Notes: generated by a model not told the origin, from the sequence alone. 64,000 nucleotides of DNA from Streptomonospora nanhaiensis (GCF_013410565.1 NZ_JACCFO010000001.1:3100001-3164000), one strand, 5' to 3'. Numbered from the stretch's first letter, positions 43,787 to 51,777 are shown. Made by a program: numbers and translations.

Positions 43787-45109
43787 TCAGCTCAGGTCGA
43801 TGAAGCGGTCCAGGACCCGGACGCCGAACCGCAGCCCGTCCACCGGCACCCGCTCGTCCACGCCGTGGAACATCCCGGAGAAGTTCAGCTCCGGAGGCAG
43901 CCGCAGCGGCGCGAAACCGTAGTTCTTGATGCCCAGGGTCTGGAGGCTCTTGGCGTCGGTGCCGCCCGAAAGGCAGTAGGGCACCGCCTTGGCGCCGTCG
44001 TCCTCGGCCATCAGCGCCTGCGACATCGCGCTGACGATCCCGCCCTCGAACTCGGTCTCGACGGCGGGCAGGTGGTGGATGAACTCGCGGGTGACCTTGG
44101 GCCCCAGAAGGCGGTCGACCTCGGCGAAGAACTCGTCCTCAAGCCCGGGCAGGAACCGGCCGTCGACCTCGGCGGTGGCCGTGCCGGGGATGACGTTGGC
44201 CTTGTAGCCGCCGTTGAGCACGGTGGGGTTGACGGTGTGGCGCAGGGTGGCGCCGATCATACCGGCGACCGTGCCCAGCCGGGCGACGGTGGCCTCGACG
44301 TCGTCCTCGTCGAACGGGATCGCGAACTCGGCGCAGACCTCTTCGAGGAACGTCCGCACGGTGGTGGTGAGCTGGACGGGGAACCGGTGCCGGCCGAGCC
44401 GGGCGACCGCGTCGGCCAGTTCGGTCACGGCGTTGTCGTCGTTGACCATGGACCCGTGCCCGGCGGTGCCGCGCGCCTTGAGGCGCATCCAGGCGATGCC
44501 CTTCTCGGCGGTCTCGATCAGGTAGAGGCGCCGGTTCTCGGCGACGGTGACGCTGAAGCCGCCGACCTCGCTGATGGCCTCGCTGCAGTCGGCGAACAGC
44601 TCGGGGTGCTGGTCCACGAGCCATTTGGCGCCCCAGGTGCCGCCGGCCTCCTCGTCGGCCAGGAAGGCGAGCACGATGTCGCGGGGCGGCGTGCGCCCCT
44701 CGCGCAGCCGCTGCCGCAGGACGGCCAGGACCATGGCGTCCATGTCCTTCATGTCCACGGCGCCGCGGCCCCAGACGCACCCGTCGACCAGTTCGCCCGC
44801 GAAGGGGTGGTGCGTCCAGTCGGCGGCGTCGGCCGGCACCACGTCGAGGTGCCCGTGGATGAGCAGCGGCGCCCGCCCGGGGTCGGCCCCGGGTATGCGC
44901 GCGACCACGCTGCTGCGGCCCGGGTGGGACTCGTAGACGGCCGGCTCCACGCCGACCTCGTCCAGCTTCTCGGCCACGTACTCGGCCGCCGCCCGCTCCC
45001 CGGGACCGGAGTGGTCCCCGTAGTTGGACGTATCGATGGCGATGAGTTCCCGGCAGAGGTCCACGACCTCGTCCTCGGCCTTCACCCCCGCGTCACGCGC
45101 GTCCGCCAT
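43787..45109 (-). CDS. M20/M25/M40-family metallohydrolase (dipeptidase-like)
   Basis: 440 residues. A co-catalytic zinc enzyme that cleaves dipeptides or acyl-amino acids. The motifs are 'LLIHGHLDVVPADAADW' (first His and Asp), 'GRGAVDMKDMDA' (bridging Asp), 'FLADEEAGGTWGAKW' (Glu-Glu pair) and a C-terminal 'FHGVDERVP' (last His). The dimerisation lid starts around 'RLKARGTAGHGSM'. This set fits the actinobacterial M20 group annotated as dipeptidase or carboxypeptidase. ATG 45109 and GTG 45115 share one GGAGG; ATG is chosen for its longer, more usual spacing. Confidence 0.92.
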   Translation of the reverse strand: MADARDAGVKAEDEVVDLCRELIAIDTSNYGDHSGPGERAAAEYVAEKLDEVGVEPAVYESHPGRSSVVARIPGADPGRAPLLIHGHLDVVPADAADWTHHPFAGELVDGCVWGRGAVDMKDMDAMVLAVLRQRLREGRTPPRDIVLAFLADEEAGGTWGAKWLVDQHPELFADCSEAISEVGGFSVTVAENRRLYLIETAEKGIAWMRLKARGTAGHGSMVNDDNAVTELADAVARLGRHRFPVQLTTTVRTFLEEVCAEFAIPFDEDDVEATVARLGTVAGMIGATLRHTVNPTVLNGGYKANVIPGTATAEVDGRFLPGLEDEFFAEVDRLLGPKVTREFIHHLPAVETEFEGGIVSAMSQALMAEDDGAKAVPYCLSGGTDAKSLQTLGIKNYGFAPLRLPPELNFSGMFHGVDERVPVDGLRFGVRVLDRFIDLS

Positions 45110-45206
45110 GCGCACCCCGCCTCCACTCGAACGGCACTGTCGACACCGACCCTGCCATGGTCGCGCACCGGGAGAAAACGATGTCCGACCGCCCCCAGAC
45201 CTTTGC

Positions 45207-45212
45207 TATGGT
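45207..45212 (+). promoter_or_regulatory. -10 hexamer of tRNA-Leu promoter
   Basis: TATGGT 35 bp before the tRNA 5' end, in an AT-richer stretch. The -35 is not clear. Confidence 0.4.
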
Positions 45213-45247
45213 TAACCCAGCCCACGCACCACGCGCGGGGCTGCCAC

Positions 45248-45332
45248 GTCCGGGTGGCGGAATAGGTAGACGCGCTAGCTTGAGGTGCTAGTGCCCGTTA
45301 AGGGCATGGGGGTTCAAGTCCCCCCTCGGACA
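45248..45332 (+). tRNA. tRNA-Leu (anticodon GAG)
   Basis: 85 nt with a long variable arm, as expected for tRNA-Leu. Acceptor GTCCGGG pairs with CTCGGAC, discriminator A. The anticodon loop TTGAGGT is closed by CTAGC/GCTAG, giving GAG. T loop TTCAAGT. No encoded CCA. Confidence 0.95.
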
Positions 45333-45367
45333 CAACCCGTCCCTCCGGGGATGGTTGACCACACGCT

Positions 45368-45403
45368 GCGGGTCGGGGTTCACCCCGGCCCGCACTGCTT
45401 TTT
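45368..45403 (+). terminator. Intrinsic terminator after tRNA-Leu
   Basis: 11-bp stem GCGGGTCGGGG/CCCCGGCCCGC (one G-U pair), loop TTCA, followed within 6 nt by TTTTT, 36 bp past the tRNA. The only hairpin in the window with a clear T tract. Confidence 0.8.
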
Positions 45404-45564
45404 CCACGGGCTGACAGCGCAGCATGAGCCCGGTCTGCTGGTGGAGATCGGATTTGTCCGGCGGGTCCGCGTCGCGCAGAACGGGTCGCCCCCGGCGGTC
45501 GAGTCCGACCTCAGCGACCGCCCGCCCCGCCACCGGTCCGGCGGCGGGGCGGGCGGCGGCGGAG

Positions 45565-46095
45565 TCAGAGGGCGAGCGCCGTGACGGCGAGGGCCGCGAG
45601 GGCGAGGGCCGAGGCGCCGAACACGGCCGTGTGGCGGGCCTTCTCCAGCGTCCAGGTCCAGGCGGGGAAGCCGCGCTCGGCCGCGGCGAGGAGTGCGGGG
45701 ACGTCGATGCGGGCCAACTCCGGATCGCCCGTGCGCGCGAAGGCGGCCCGCACCGACGCGGCGGCGGTCCGGTTGCTGTAGATGATCAGGCAGTTGCCGA
45801 TGACCACCAGCACCAGGGCGCCCCAGGTCAGCGGTACCGCCCAGGCGGCGCCGGCCAGGTGCAGGCCGGCGAGCACCGCCATGGCGGCGGCCACCGACGC
45901 GGGCACGGCGGTCTCGTGGCCGCCCGCGTCGAAGCGCATCCCGTTCTCGGTCAGGACGGTGGTCCGCACGCCTTGCCGGTCCAGTTCGGCGTGGGCGGTC
46001 GCCGTCGCGGCGGGGCCGTAGCGGTGGCGCACCAGCGGGATGCTCACGAACGCGGCGGCGACGACCAGGTGCATGACGGCGATGAACACGTCCAT
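45565..46095 (-). CDS. Four-helix membrane protein under TetR control
   Basis: 176 residues. Predicted membrane helices at about 3-20, 65-85, 88-108 and 155-175 ('VFGASALALAALAVTALAL'). A soluble loop at 25-60 has 'RYGPAATATAHAELDRQG', and 'IYSNRTAAASVRAAFARTG' sits between TM3 and TM4. No transporter signature is recognised. It is divergent from a TetR regulator with three near-identical operators between them, so it is the likely repressed target. ATG 46095 has GGGAG at good spacing. Confidence 0.7.
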   Translation of the reverse strand: MDVFIAVMHLVVAAAFVSIPLVRHRYGPAATATAHAELDRQGVRTTVLTENGMRFDAGGHETAVPASVAAAMAVLAGLHLAGAAWAVPLTWGALVLVVIGNCLIIYSNRTAAASVRAAFARTGDPELARIDVPALLAAAERGFPAWTWTLEKARHTAVFGASALALAALAVTALAL

Positions 46096-46139
46096 GTGGA
46101 TCTCCCAAGGGGCGAGGGCGCCGACGGCGACCCGGTTTA

Positions 46140-46154
46140 TTGAACTAAGTTCAA
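46140..46154. promoter_or_regulatory. TetR operator O1
   Basis: Perfect 15-bp palindrome TTGAACT-A-AGTTCAA, 45 bp upstream of the membrane-protein start. Confidence 0.7.
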
Positions 46155-46184
46155 CTGGCTGATGGGAACACCGCAACCGGAGAC

Positions 46185-46199
46185 TTGAACTAAGTGCAA
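46185..46199. promoter_or_regulatory. TetR operator O2
   Basis: TTGAACTAAGTGCAA, one mismatch from the O1 palindrome. Confidence 0.65.
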
Positions 46200-46207
46200 T
46201 ACCGTTC

Positions 46208-46222
46208 TCGAACTTTGTTCAA
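46208..46222. promoter_or_regulatory. TetR operator O3
   Basis: TCGAACTTTGTTCAA, a degenerate copy that would cover the -35 region of the TetR gene's own promoter; suggests autorepression. Confidence 0.6.
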
Positions 46223-46240
46223 TCCGGGCCGCCGGTCCCC

Positions 46241-46246
46241 TATCGT
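46241..46246 (+). promoter_or_regulatory. -10 hexamer TATCGT of TetR gene, leaderless
   Basis: TATCGT ends 6 nt before the ATG at 46253; no ribosome site. Confidence 0.45.
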
Positions 46247-46252
46247 GGGGGC

Positions 46253-46942
46253 ATGCCGCGCTCCACCCTCACCCGCGACCAGATCGTCCGCACCGCCGTC
46301 GACCTCCTCGACGACGAGGGCCTGGACGGCCTCAACATGCGGGCCCTCGGTCGGCGCCTGGGCGTCGCGCCCACCGCGGTGTACTGGCACGTCAAGGACA
46401 AGGACGCGCTCATGCTGCTGGCGGGCGACGAGGTGTGGGACGAGATCGACCTGCCCGACCCCGACCGCGAGGGTTGGCGCCCCGCGGCCACCCGCCTGGC
46501 GACCGGACTGCACGCGATGTGCGGCCGCCACCCCTGGCTGGTGCAGGCCCTCGGCTCCTACGTCCTCCACGGCCCCCGCAAGGCCCGTTACGACGACCGC
46601 TGCCTCGCGGTCTTCGAGGCGGCCGGGTTCGCCGACGACGACGCGGACCGGGCGGCGGCCGCCGTGTTCACCTACGTGCTGGGCAACGCGGTCGGCGCCT
46701 CCGCCACCGCGTCGCTGACCCGGCGCCTGGCCCGCGGCGGCGCCGACCCGCGCCGGGCCCTGGAGGACGCCACCGCCGAGGCGGCCGCCGTCGCGCGGAC
46801 GTTCCCCCGGCTGCGCCGGCGCGTCGACTCCCCGGCCGCCCGCTACAACGCCGGGCCGGACCAGGCGTTCGCCTACGGCCTCGACGCCCTCCTCGACGGG
46901 ATCGAGGCCGGTCTCTCCGGGGCGCCCGCCGCGGCCTCCTGA
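46253..46942 (+). CDS. TetR/AcrR-family regulator (TetR_C type)
   Basis: 229 residues. N-terminal HTH 'RDQIVRTAVDLLDDEGLDGL' then 'MRALGRRLGVAPTAVYWHVK' and 'DKDALMLLAGDEV', typical of the TetR-TetR_C group, whose ligands are often drugs. The C-terminal ligand domain ('HPWLVQALGSYVLHGPRKAR', 'FTYVLGNAVGASATASLTR') is intact. It is divergent from a membrane protein, and three palindromes between them are the likely binding sites. The message appears leaderless. Confidence 0.92.
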   Translation: MPRSTLTRDQIVRTAVDLLDDEGLDGLNMRALGRRLGVAPTAVYWHVKDKDALMLLAGDEVWDEIDLPDPDREGWRPAATRLATGLHAMCGRHPWLVQALGSYVLHGPRKARYDDRCLAVFEAAGFADDDADRAAAAVFTYVLGNAVGASATASLTRRLARGGADPRRALEDATAEAAAVARTFPRLRRRVDSPAARYNAGPDQAFAYGLDALLDGIEAGLSGAPAAAS

Positions 46943-47089
46943 TGAGGGGCAGGCCGCGTACGCCGGAAACACGCCGAGAAGGTGCGATGGCTCGCCGCGA
47001 ACGGCAAGGAAAACCTGGTCGCGCCCGCTCCAGGGCCGAACGCGCCGGACCCCAACCCCTACGCCCCCGGCCGCGCGGTCGGGGCCGCC

Positions 47090-47653
47090 CTAGCGCGCCA
47101 CGCGGTAGCGGAGGTAGAGGACGTGGGAGCCCAAGGCGCGGTTCTCGACCAGGTCCAGATCCACCCGGCGTTTGCGCTGGGGGAAGAACGGGATGCCGCC
47201 GCCGAGCAGTACCGGGTAGACCCGGGCGCGGTACTCGTCGATCAGGTCCAGCTCGGCCGCCTCGGCGGCCAGAGTCGCGCCGCCGATCGCGATGTCGCCC
47301 TCCCCCGGCTCGGCTCGCAGGCGCTCGATCTCCTCCGCCAGGCCGCCGGAGGCCAGGCGGGCGTTGCCCCGCACCGCTGACAGCGTGGTGGAGAACACCA
47401 CCTTGGGGAGCGCCTTCCAGATCGCGGCGAACTCGCGCGTCGAGAAGTCGAGCGACGGGTGCTGGTCGGCGGTCTCCCAGTACAGCATGGTCTCGTACAG
47501 CCGCCGTCCCAGCAGGTGGACGCCGGCCCCGCGCACCTCGTCGGTGGCGAGGTCGAAGACCTCCTTGTCGGGCGCCGTCCAGTCGAACGAGCCGTCCGGA
47601 CCGACGATGTAGCCGTCCAGCGACACGACCATGGAATAGGTCACGCTGCGCAT
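47090..47653 (-). CDS. Dihydrofolate reductase-like (RibD C-terminal) protein
   Basis: 187 residues. It begins 'RSVTYSMVVSLDGYIVGPDG', followed by 'VHLLGRRLYETMLYWET', 'LPKVVFSTTL' and 'GDIAIGGATLAAEAAELDLI', the pattern of the YyaP/RibD-C group of NADPH-dependent reductases. The substrate is unknown. It is not the essential DHFR. AAGGA precedes the ATG at 47653. It is a stand-alone gene with a hairpin upstream. Confidence 0.88.
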   Translation of the reverse strand: MRSVTYSMVVSLDGYIVGPDGSFDWTAPDKEVFDLATDEVRGAGVHLLGRRLYETMLYWETADQHPSLDFSTREFAAIWKALPKVVFSTTLSAVRGNARLASGGLAEEIERLRAEPGEGDIAIGGATLAAEAAELDLIDEYRARVYPVLLGGGIPFFPQRKRRVDLDLVENRALGSHVLYLRYRVAR

Positions 47654-47723
47654 CAGAAGTCCTTCTCTGCCATGGGTTCGACAGTACGACCGCCCGGCGC
47701 CGCCGGACTCATCGCGACGCGCA

Positions 47724-47762
47724 CGACCGCCGGCGCGCACTGCGTGGCCGCGCCGGCGGTCG
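47724..47762 (-). terminator. Hairpin downstream of CMD gene
   Basis: Perfect 14-bp stem CGACCGCCGGCGCG and complement, 11-nt loop, about 50 bp past the CMD stop. Confidence 0.6.
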
Positions 47763-47810
47763 CGTTCCGGTTCGCTCAGGCGCGGTGCCCCCGCGCCTGA
47801 CGGGCCGGGG

Positions 47811-48314
47811 TCAGTCCCGCCACTGCTGGGCGGGTCCCACGCCCGGGGTCGGCTTGCCGATCAGGGCGAGCGGGGTGAAGAAGCCGATCTGGCCGATCGC
47901 CATGGTCAGCGTGGCCAGGGCCGTGTCGTCGTAGTGTGCCGCGGCCCGCGCGTACAGGTCGTCGGAGACCCGCTCGCCGTGCGGGTTGGGCAGCAGGACG
48001 GCCTCCACCAGCTCCAGCGCCACGCGTTCGGCGTCGGTGAAGCAGGTGGCGTCGCGCCAGGACGCCACGGCGGTGATGCGCTCCTCCGACTGCTCCGCCC
48101 TGCGGAGGTTGCCGGTGTGCAGGACGGTCAGGTAGGTGCTGCCGACGATCTGGCCCGCGCGCAACTGGACCAGGCTGATGGTGGCCTGCGGGACCGAGCC
48201 GTTCCCGGTGGCCTTGACCAGCGCCCGGCTGATCTCCGCCAGTTCGGGGACGAGCACGGCGGGGTTGGGCAGCCGCGACTGGGACTTCTCCTGGCCGGTG
48301 GTGGTGGCGGTCAT
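47811..48314 (-). CDS. Carboxymuconolactone-decarboxylase-like protein without the CxxC
   Basis: 167 residues. The AhpD/CMD core is recognisable: 'SLVQLRAGQIVGSTYLTVLH' aligns with the family's 'R-S-QINGC-YC---H'. Both Cys of the redox CxxC are replaced (Ser59 and Leu62), while the following His66 is kept. So it cannot be an AhpD-like disulfide reductase and may be a non-redox member. Its minus-strand promoter matches the ECF41 consensus and the ECF41 sigma gene is divergent next to it, the classic arrangement of an ECF41 factor with its target. Confidence 0.82.
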   Translation of the reverse strand: MTATTTGQEKSQSRLPNPAVLVPELAEISRALVKATGNGSVPQATISLVQLRAGQIVGSTYLTVLHTGNLRRAEQSEERITAVASWRDATCFTDAERVALELVEAVLLPNPHGERVSDDLYARAAAHYDDTALATLTMAIGQIGFFTPLALIGKPTPGVGPAQQWRD

Positions 48315-48354
48315 GAGGGGTTCCTTCCGATGGTGACCGGTCTGCTGCCTGTCT

Positions 48355-48381
48355 GACGGACGCCGGCCGGCGGATGTGACC
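48355..48381 (-). promoter_or_regulatory. ECF41-type promoter of CMD gene
   Basis: Minus strand: GGTCACA, exactly 16 bp, CGTC. The published ECF41 consensus is TGTCACA-N16-CGTC. About 40 bp upstream of the CMD start. Confidence 0.75.
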
Positions 48382-48435
48382 GGTTCCGGCGGCGGATCGC
48401 GAAAGGCGGGCCGCCGCCGATGTGACCGGCGCACC

Positions 48436-48462
48436 GGTCACATCGGCGGCTTGGGGACCGTC
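48436..48462 (+). promoter_or_regulatory. ECF41-type promoter of the sigma gene (autoregulation)
   Basis: Plus strand: GGTCACA, 16 bp, CGTC, 45 bp before the sigma ATG. The -35 is part of a 14-bp-arm palindrome (GCCGATGTGACCGG, 4-nt spacer, complement). Confidence 0.75.
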
Positions 48463-48507
48463 AGTACGGTGAGGCCCGGCACCGGCGGGCGACGACGAGA
48501 GGCGATC

Positions 48508-49416
48508 ATGGACGAACGGGACTTCCTGACCGAGCGGTTCCTGGCTGAGCGGTTCGAGGAGCACCGCGCCCACCTGAAGGCGGTGGCCTACCGGATGCTC
48601 GGCTCGCTGACCGAGGCCGACGACGCCGTCCAGGAGGTCTGGCTGCGGCTGGCGCGCTCCGACTCCGGCGGGATCGGCAACCTCGGCGGCTGGCTGACCA
48701 CGGTCGTCGGCCGGATCTGCCTGGACATGCTGCGCTCGCGCACGCAGCGCGGCGAGACCTCGCTGGAGGCCCGGCTGCCCGACCCGGTCGTCAGCGGGCA
48801 GGCCGCCGATCCCGAGCACGAGGCGCTGGTCGCCGACTCGGTCGGGCTGGCGCTGCTGGTGGTCCTGGAGTCGCTGACCCCGCCCGAGCGGCTGGCCTTC
48901 GTCCTGCACGACATGTTCGGCATGCCGTTCGATGAGATCGGCCCCATCATCGACCGGACCCCGGTCGCGGCCCGCAAGCTCGCCAGCCGCGCCCGCCGTC
49001 GTGTCCAGGGCGCCGCCCCCGAACCCGACCGCGACCCGGTCGCCCAGCGCCGTGTCGTCGACGCGTTCCTCACCGCCGCGCGCGACGGCGACTTCGACGC
49101 CCTGGTGTCGGTCCTCCACCCCGATGTGGTGCTGCGCGCCGACGGCGGCAAGGCGCTGCCCGGCGGGATGAAGGTCCTGCGCGGCCGCGAGGCGGTGGCC
49201 GGTCAGGCCGCCACCTTCCGCCGCATGGCCACCCTCTCGGTCAGCCGCCCGGCACTGGTCAACGGAACGGCCGGACTGGTCAACACCGTCGACGGCGACG
49301 TCTTCTCGGTCATGAGCTTCACCGTCACCGGCGATCGGATCACCGCGATCGAGATCCTGTCCGACCCCGAGCGCCTGGCCGCCCTCGACCTCACCGGCCT
49401 GGCGGACACCCCCTGA
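48508..49416 (+). CDS. ECF41-family sigma factor with SnoaL-like C-terminal domain
   Basis: 302 residues. Region 2 is at about 18-80 ('HRAHLKAVAYRMLGSLTEAD', 'WLTTVVGRICLDMLRSR') and region 4 at about 115-165 ('LTPPERLAFVLHDMFGMPFDE'). A C-terminal SnoaL-like domain (about 175-300) replaces an anti-sigma factor and regulates activity in cis. The family's signature patches are present in modified form ('ADGGKALPGG', 'LSDPERLAAL'). ECF41 genes usually neighbour a CMD-type or oxidoreductase gene, as here, and both promoters carry the expected site. The inducing signal is unknown. Confidence 0.93.
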   Translation: MDERDFLTERFLAERFEEHRAHLKAVAYRMLGSLTEADDAVQEVWLRLARSDSGGIGNLGGWLTTVVGRICLDMLRSRTQRGETSLEARLPDPVVSGQAADPEHEALVADSVGLALLVVLESLTPPERLAFVLHDMFGMPFDEIGPIIDRTPVAARKLASRARRRVQGAAPEPDRDPVAQRRVVDAFLTAARDGDFDALVSVLHPDVVLRADGGKALPGGMKVLRGREAVAGQAATFRRMATLSVSRPALVNGTAGLVNTVDGDVFSVMSFTVTGDRITAIEILSDPERLAALDLTGLADTP

Positions 49417-49608
49417 CCGAGCGCCGCCGGCCCGGGGACCGGTAGGGCGCTCCGCCGGTCGGCGGACCGCCCAGGTCCCGCCACTCGGACGGGGTACCGC
49501 GCGGCGGGCCCGCCACGGCTGCGCCGGCGGCCGGGCACGCCCCGGGAAGAGTCCGCCTCCGCGCCTTTCCGGGGGCAGGGGATCGGCTGCGGAGGACGGC
49601 CCCCGCGC

Positions 49609-50640
49609 TCAGGCCGCGGCGCGGGAGTTCGGGGGGCGGCGGCGGGCCATGGGGGTGGTGATCGCGGGCGGGGTGTAGGAGACGTCCAGGGGGCCGAGGT
49701 CGGTGCCGGGGGGCACTATTTCGTCGATCCGGTCGAGGACCTCGTCGTCCAGGGTGCGGGTGGCGCCCGCGAGGAGGTCGGCCAGCTGCTCCTCGGTGCG
49801 CGGGCCGATGATCGCGGACGTGACGTCGGGGTGGGTGGTGGCGAAGGCCATGGCCAGGTGGGTCAGGGGCATTCCGGCGTCCTCGGCGACCGGCAGGAGG
49901 CGGTCCACCGCCTCCAGCTTGGCCTCGTCGGTGAGGTGCCGGGGCACCCACCGCATACGGGCGTTGTCCGGCGGCGCGGCGCCCCTGCGGTAGCGGCCGG
50001 TGAGCAGGCCCATCGACAGCGGGCCCCACACCAGCACGCCCATGCCGTAGCCGCGGCAGACCGGCAGGACGTCCCGCTCGATGCCCCGGTTGAGGATGGA
50101 GTAGGTGGGCTGCTCGGTGCGCAGCCGGTGCAGGGAGCGCCGCTCGGACACCCACTGGGCCTCCACGATCCGCTCGGCCGGCAGGTTGGAGGAGCCGATC
50201 GCGCGGACCTTCCCGGCGCGGACCAGGTCGGTGAGTGCCGAGAGCGTCTCCTCGATGTCGGTGTCCGGGTCGGGGTGGTGGATCTGGTACAGGTCGATGT
50301 AGTCGGTCCGCAGCCGCCGCAGCGAGTCCTCGACCGCCCGCATGATCCAGCGGCGGGAGCCGCCGCTGCGGTTGGGGCCCTCCCCCATCGGTCCGCTGAA
50401 CTTGGTGGCCAGCACCACCTCGTCGCGCCGTCCCTCAAGGGCCGCGCCGACGATCTCCTCGGCCTCGCTGTAGCCGTACACGTCGGCGGTGTCGACGAAG
50501 TTGACGCCCGCGTCGAGGGCGCGGTGGACCATGCGCGCGCACTCGTCGGGGTCGCGGTTGCCGTTCCTGCCGAACATCATGGTGCCCAGGCAGTAAGCGC
50601 TGACCTCGATACCGGTGGCTCCCAGCCGTCGCGTTCTCAC
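49609..50640 (-). CDS. Aldo/keto reductase
   Basis: 343 residues, a TIM-barrel NADPH oxidoreductase. The catalytic tetrad is visible: Asp and Tyr in 'FVDTADVYGYSEAEE', Lys in 'VVLATKFSG' and His in 'YQIHHPDPDT'. 'IGSSNLPAERI' and 'SAIIGPRTEEQL' are cofactor-side motifs. The length and insert fit the AKR11/12-like bacterial group. The GTG at 50640 has AAAAAGGAGA upstream. Substrate unknown. A large hairpin separates it from the upstream VOC gene. Confidence 0.93.
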   Translation of the reverse strand: MRTRRLGATGIEVSAYCLGTMMFGRNGNRDPDECARMVHRALDAGVNFVDTADVYGYSEAEEIVGAALEGRRDEVVLATKFSGPMGEGPNRSGGSRRWIMRAVEDSLRRLRTDYIDLYQIHHPDPDTDIEETLSALTDLVRAGKVRAIGSSNLPAERIVEAQWVSERRSLHRLRTEQPTYSILNRGIERDVLPVCRGYGMGVLVWGPLSMGLLTGRYRRGAAPPDNARMRWVPRHLTDEAKLEAVDRLLPVAEDAGMPLTHLAMAFATTHPDVTSAIIGPRTEEQLADLLAGATRTLDDEVLDRIDEIVPPGTDLGPLDVSYTPPAITTPMARRRPPNSRAAA

Positions 50641-50667
50641 GTCTGGCGCGTCTCCTTTTTCCGGGGC

Positions 50668-50710
50668 CGCCCGGGGGGCCGCCGCCGGGTGTGCGGCGGC
50701 CCCCCGGGCG
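50668..50710 (-). terminator. 18-bp hairpin after the PhnB-like gene
   Basis: Perfect 18-bp stem (CGCCCGGGGGGCCGCCGC and complement), 7-nt loop, 21 bp past the stop of the VOC gene. Confidence 0.75.
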
Positions 50711-50730
50711 GGTGGTTGTGCGGGTGCGGG

Positions 50731-51153
50731 TCAGCCGTTGTAGGGGGCGGCCACGTCCAGGACCCATGTCACGCCGAAGCGGTCGGTGAGCATGCCGTAC
50801 AGCGGCGCCCACTGCGACGGCCCCAGGGGCTGGGCCACGGTCGATCCCTTCTCCAGCTTCTGCCACAGGGCGGTGATCTCGTCGGCGTCGTCGCCGCGCA
50901 CGGAGACGAAGAACGGGTTGGCGCCCTGGTCCCACGGCAGCTCGGAGGGCACGTCGTAGGCCATGACGTGGAAGCCGTTCTCGCCCACGACCTCGCCCCA
51001 CACCACCCAGTCGGCCTCCTTGCCGTCGGCCGGCGCGCCGGTGTCCTTGTAGGTGACGGCGGTGAGGCGGCCGCCGAACACGGACCGGTAGTGCTCCAGC
51101 GCGGCGCGCGCCTCGCCCCGGAAGTTCAGGTGGGTGGTGGTCGTGACAGACAT
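50731..51153 (-). CDS. PhnB-like VOC protein
   Basis: 140 residues. It starts 'VTTTTHLNFRGEARAALEHY' followed by 'YRSVFGGRL', typical of PhnB/3-demethylubiquinone-methyltransferase-like VOC proteins, and ends with 'YGMLTDRFGVTWVLDV'. These form dimers with a metal or ligand cleft, and their substrates are mostly unknown. AAGGAGAAGG precedes the ATG at 51153. It is a single gene ending in a strong hairpin. Confidence 0.88.
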   Translation of the reverse strand: MSVTTTTHLNFRGEARAALEHYRSVFGGRLTAVTYKDTGAPADGKEADWVVWGEVVGENGFHVMAYDVPSELPWDQGANPFFVSVRGDDADEITALWQKLEKGSTVAQPLGPSQWAPLYGMLTDRFGVTWVLDVAAPYNG

Positions 51154-51362
51154 GGCCTTCTCCTTGCTCGGATGGCGGCGAGGGTCCGCCGCGCGGCGGG
51201 GAGGTCCGGCGGACGGCACCCTCGTGACCAGGGGCCTTGGGCCTCTCTGGCTGCTTGCGTGATCACCATTCCAGGCGTAGCGGCCAGGGTGTGTCCTGTA
51301 CTTGCCGACGGCCGTTCCCGCCGCCGGCCGGTGCGCCGAAACCGGCTGTCGGTGGGCGGTCC

Positions 51363-51368
51363 TAGCAT
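51363..51368 (+). promoter_or_regulatory. -10 hexamer TAGCAT, leaderless spacing
   Basis: TAGCAT ends 7 nt before the GTG at 51376 of the Gly-Gly protein; no ribosome site. Confidence 0.45.
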
Positions 51369-51375
51369 CGCGGGT

Positions 51376-51777
51376 GTGACGCGACTTATATGTGCGGATG
51401 AGACGACATCGGGCGGGCGGACGCCCGCGCTGGTGCTCGACCTGGCCGGCGAACGCGTGAGCGTGCGCGAGGTGATCCGCCGGCGGGTGTTCCAGGAGGC
51501 CGCGGAGTACAACGCGCGCGAGTCCGCGGGGCCGTTCCGCGGGCTGGTGCGGCCCACCGAGGCCGAGGCCGCGCTGAACGGTCCGCGCGAGCCGCGGCAC
51601 GCCCCGCGCCGGGTCGATCCCGAGGAGCAGTTCGCGGCCGCCGTGGCGGCCTTCTCCCGCAACGGCTTCCTGGTGCTGACCGGCGACCGGCAGCTCACCG
51701 ACCTTGACGAGGAGGTCGAGCTGACCCCCGGCCTGGAGGTCACCTTCCTCAAGCTCGTTCCCCTGGTGGGTGGCTGA
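51376..51777 (+). CDS. Putative ubiquitin-like (beta-grasp) protein ending in Gly-Gly
   Basis: 133 residues. It is a conserved partner of DUF4132 genes as I recall them in other actinobacteria. The N-terminal strand and helix ('ALVLDLAGERVSVREVIRRR') and the C-terminal strands ('FLVLTGDRQLTDLDEEVEL', 'LEVTFLKLVPLVGG') look like a MoaD/ThiS-type beta-grasp. The exposed C-terminal tail ends exactly in Gly-Gly, as in proteins that are adenylated or conjugated. Its TGA overlaps the next ATG (TGATG), so it is translationally coupled to the DUF4132 gene. The fold and any conjugation are inference. The GTG start is leaderless-type. Confidence 0.6.
   Translation: MTRLICADETTSGGRTPALVLDLAGERVSVREVIRRRVFQEAAEYNARESAGPFRGLVRPTEAEAALNGPREPRHAPRRVDPEEQFAAAVAAFSRNGFLVLTGDRQLTDLDEEVELTPGLEVTFLKLVPLVGG

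Noticed and set aside
46985-47130. Small ORF after the TetR gene starting 'MARRERQGKPGR'
   Set aside because: No ribosome site, Arg/Pro/Gly-only composition and overlap with the end of the opposite gene.
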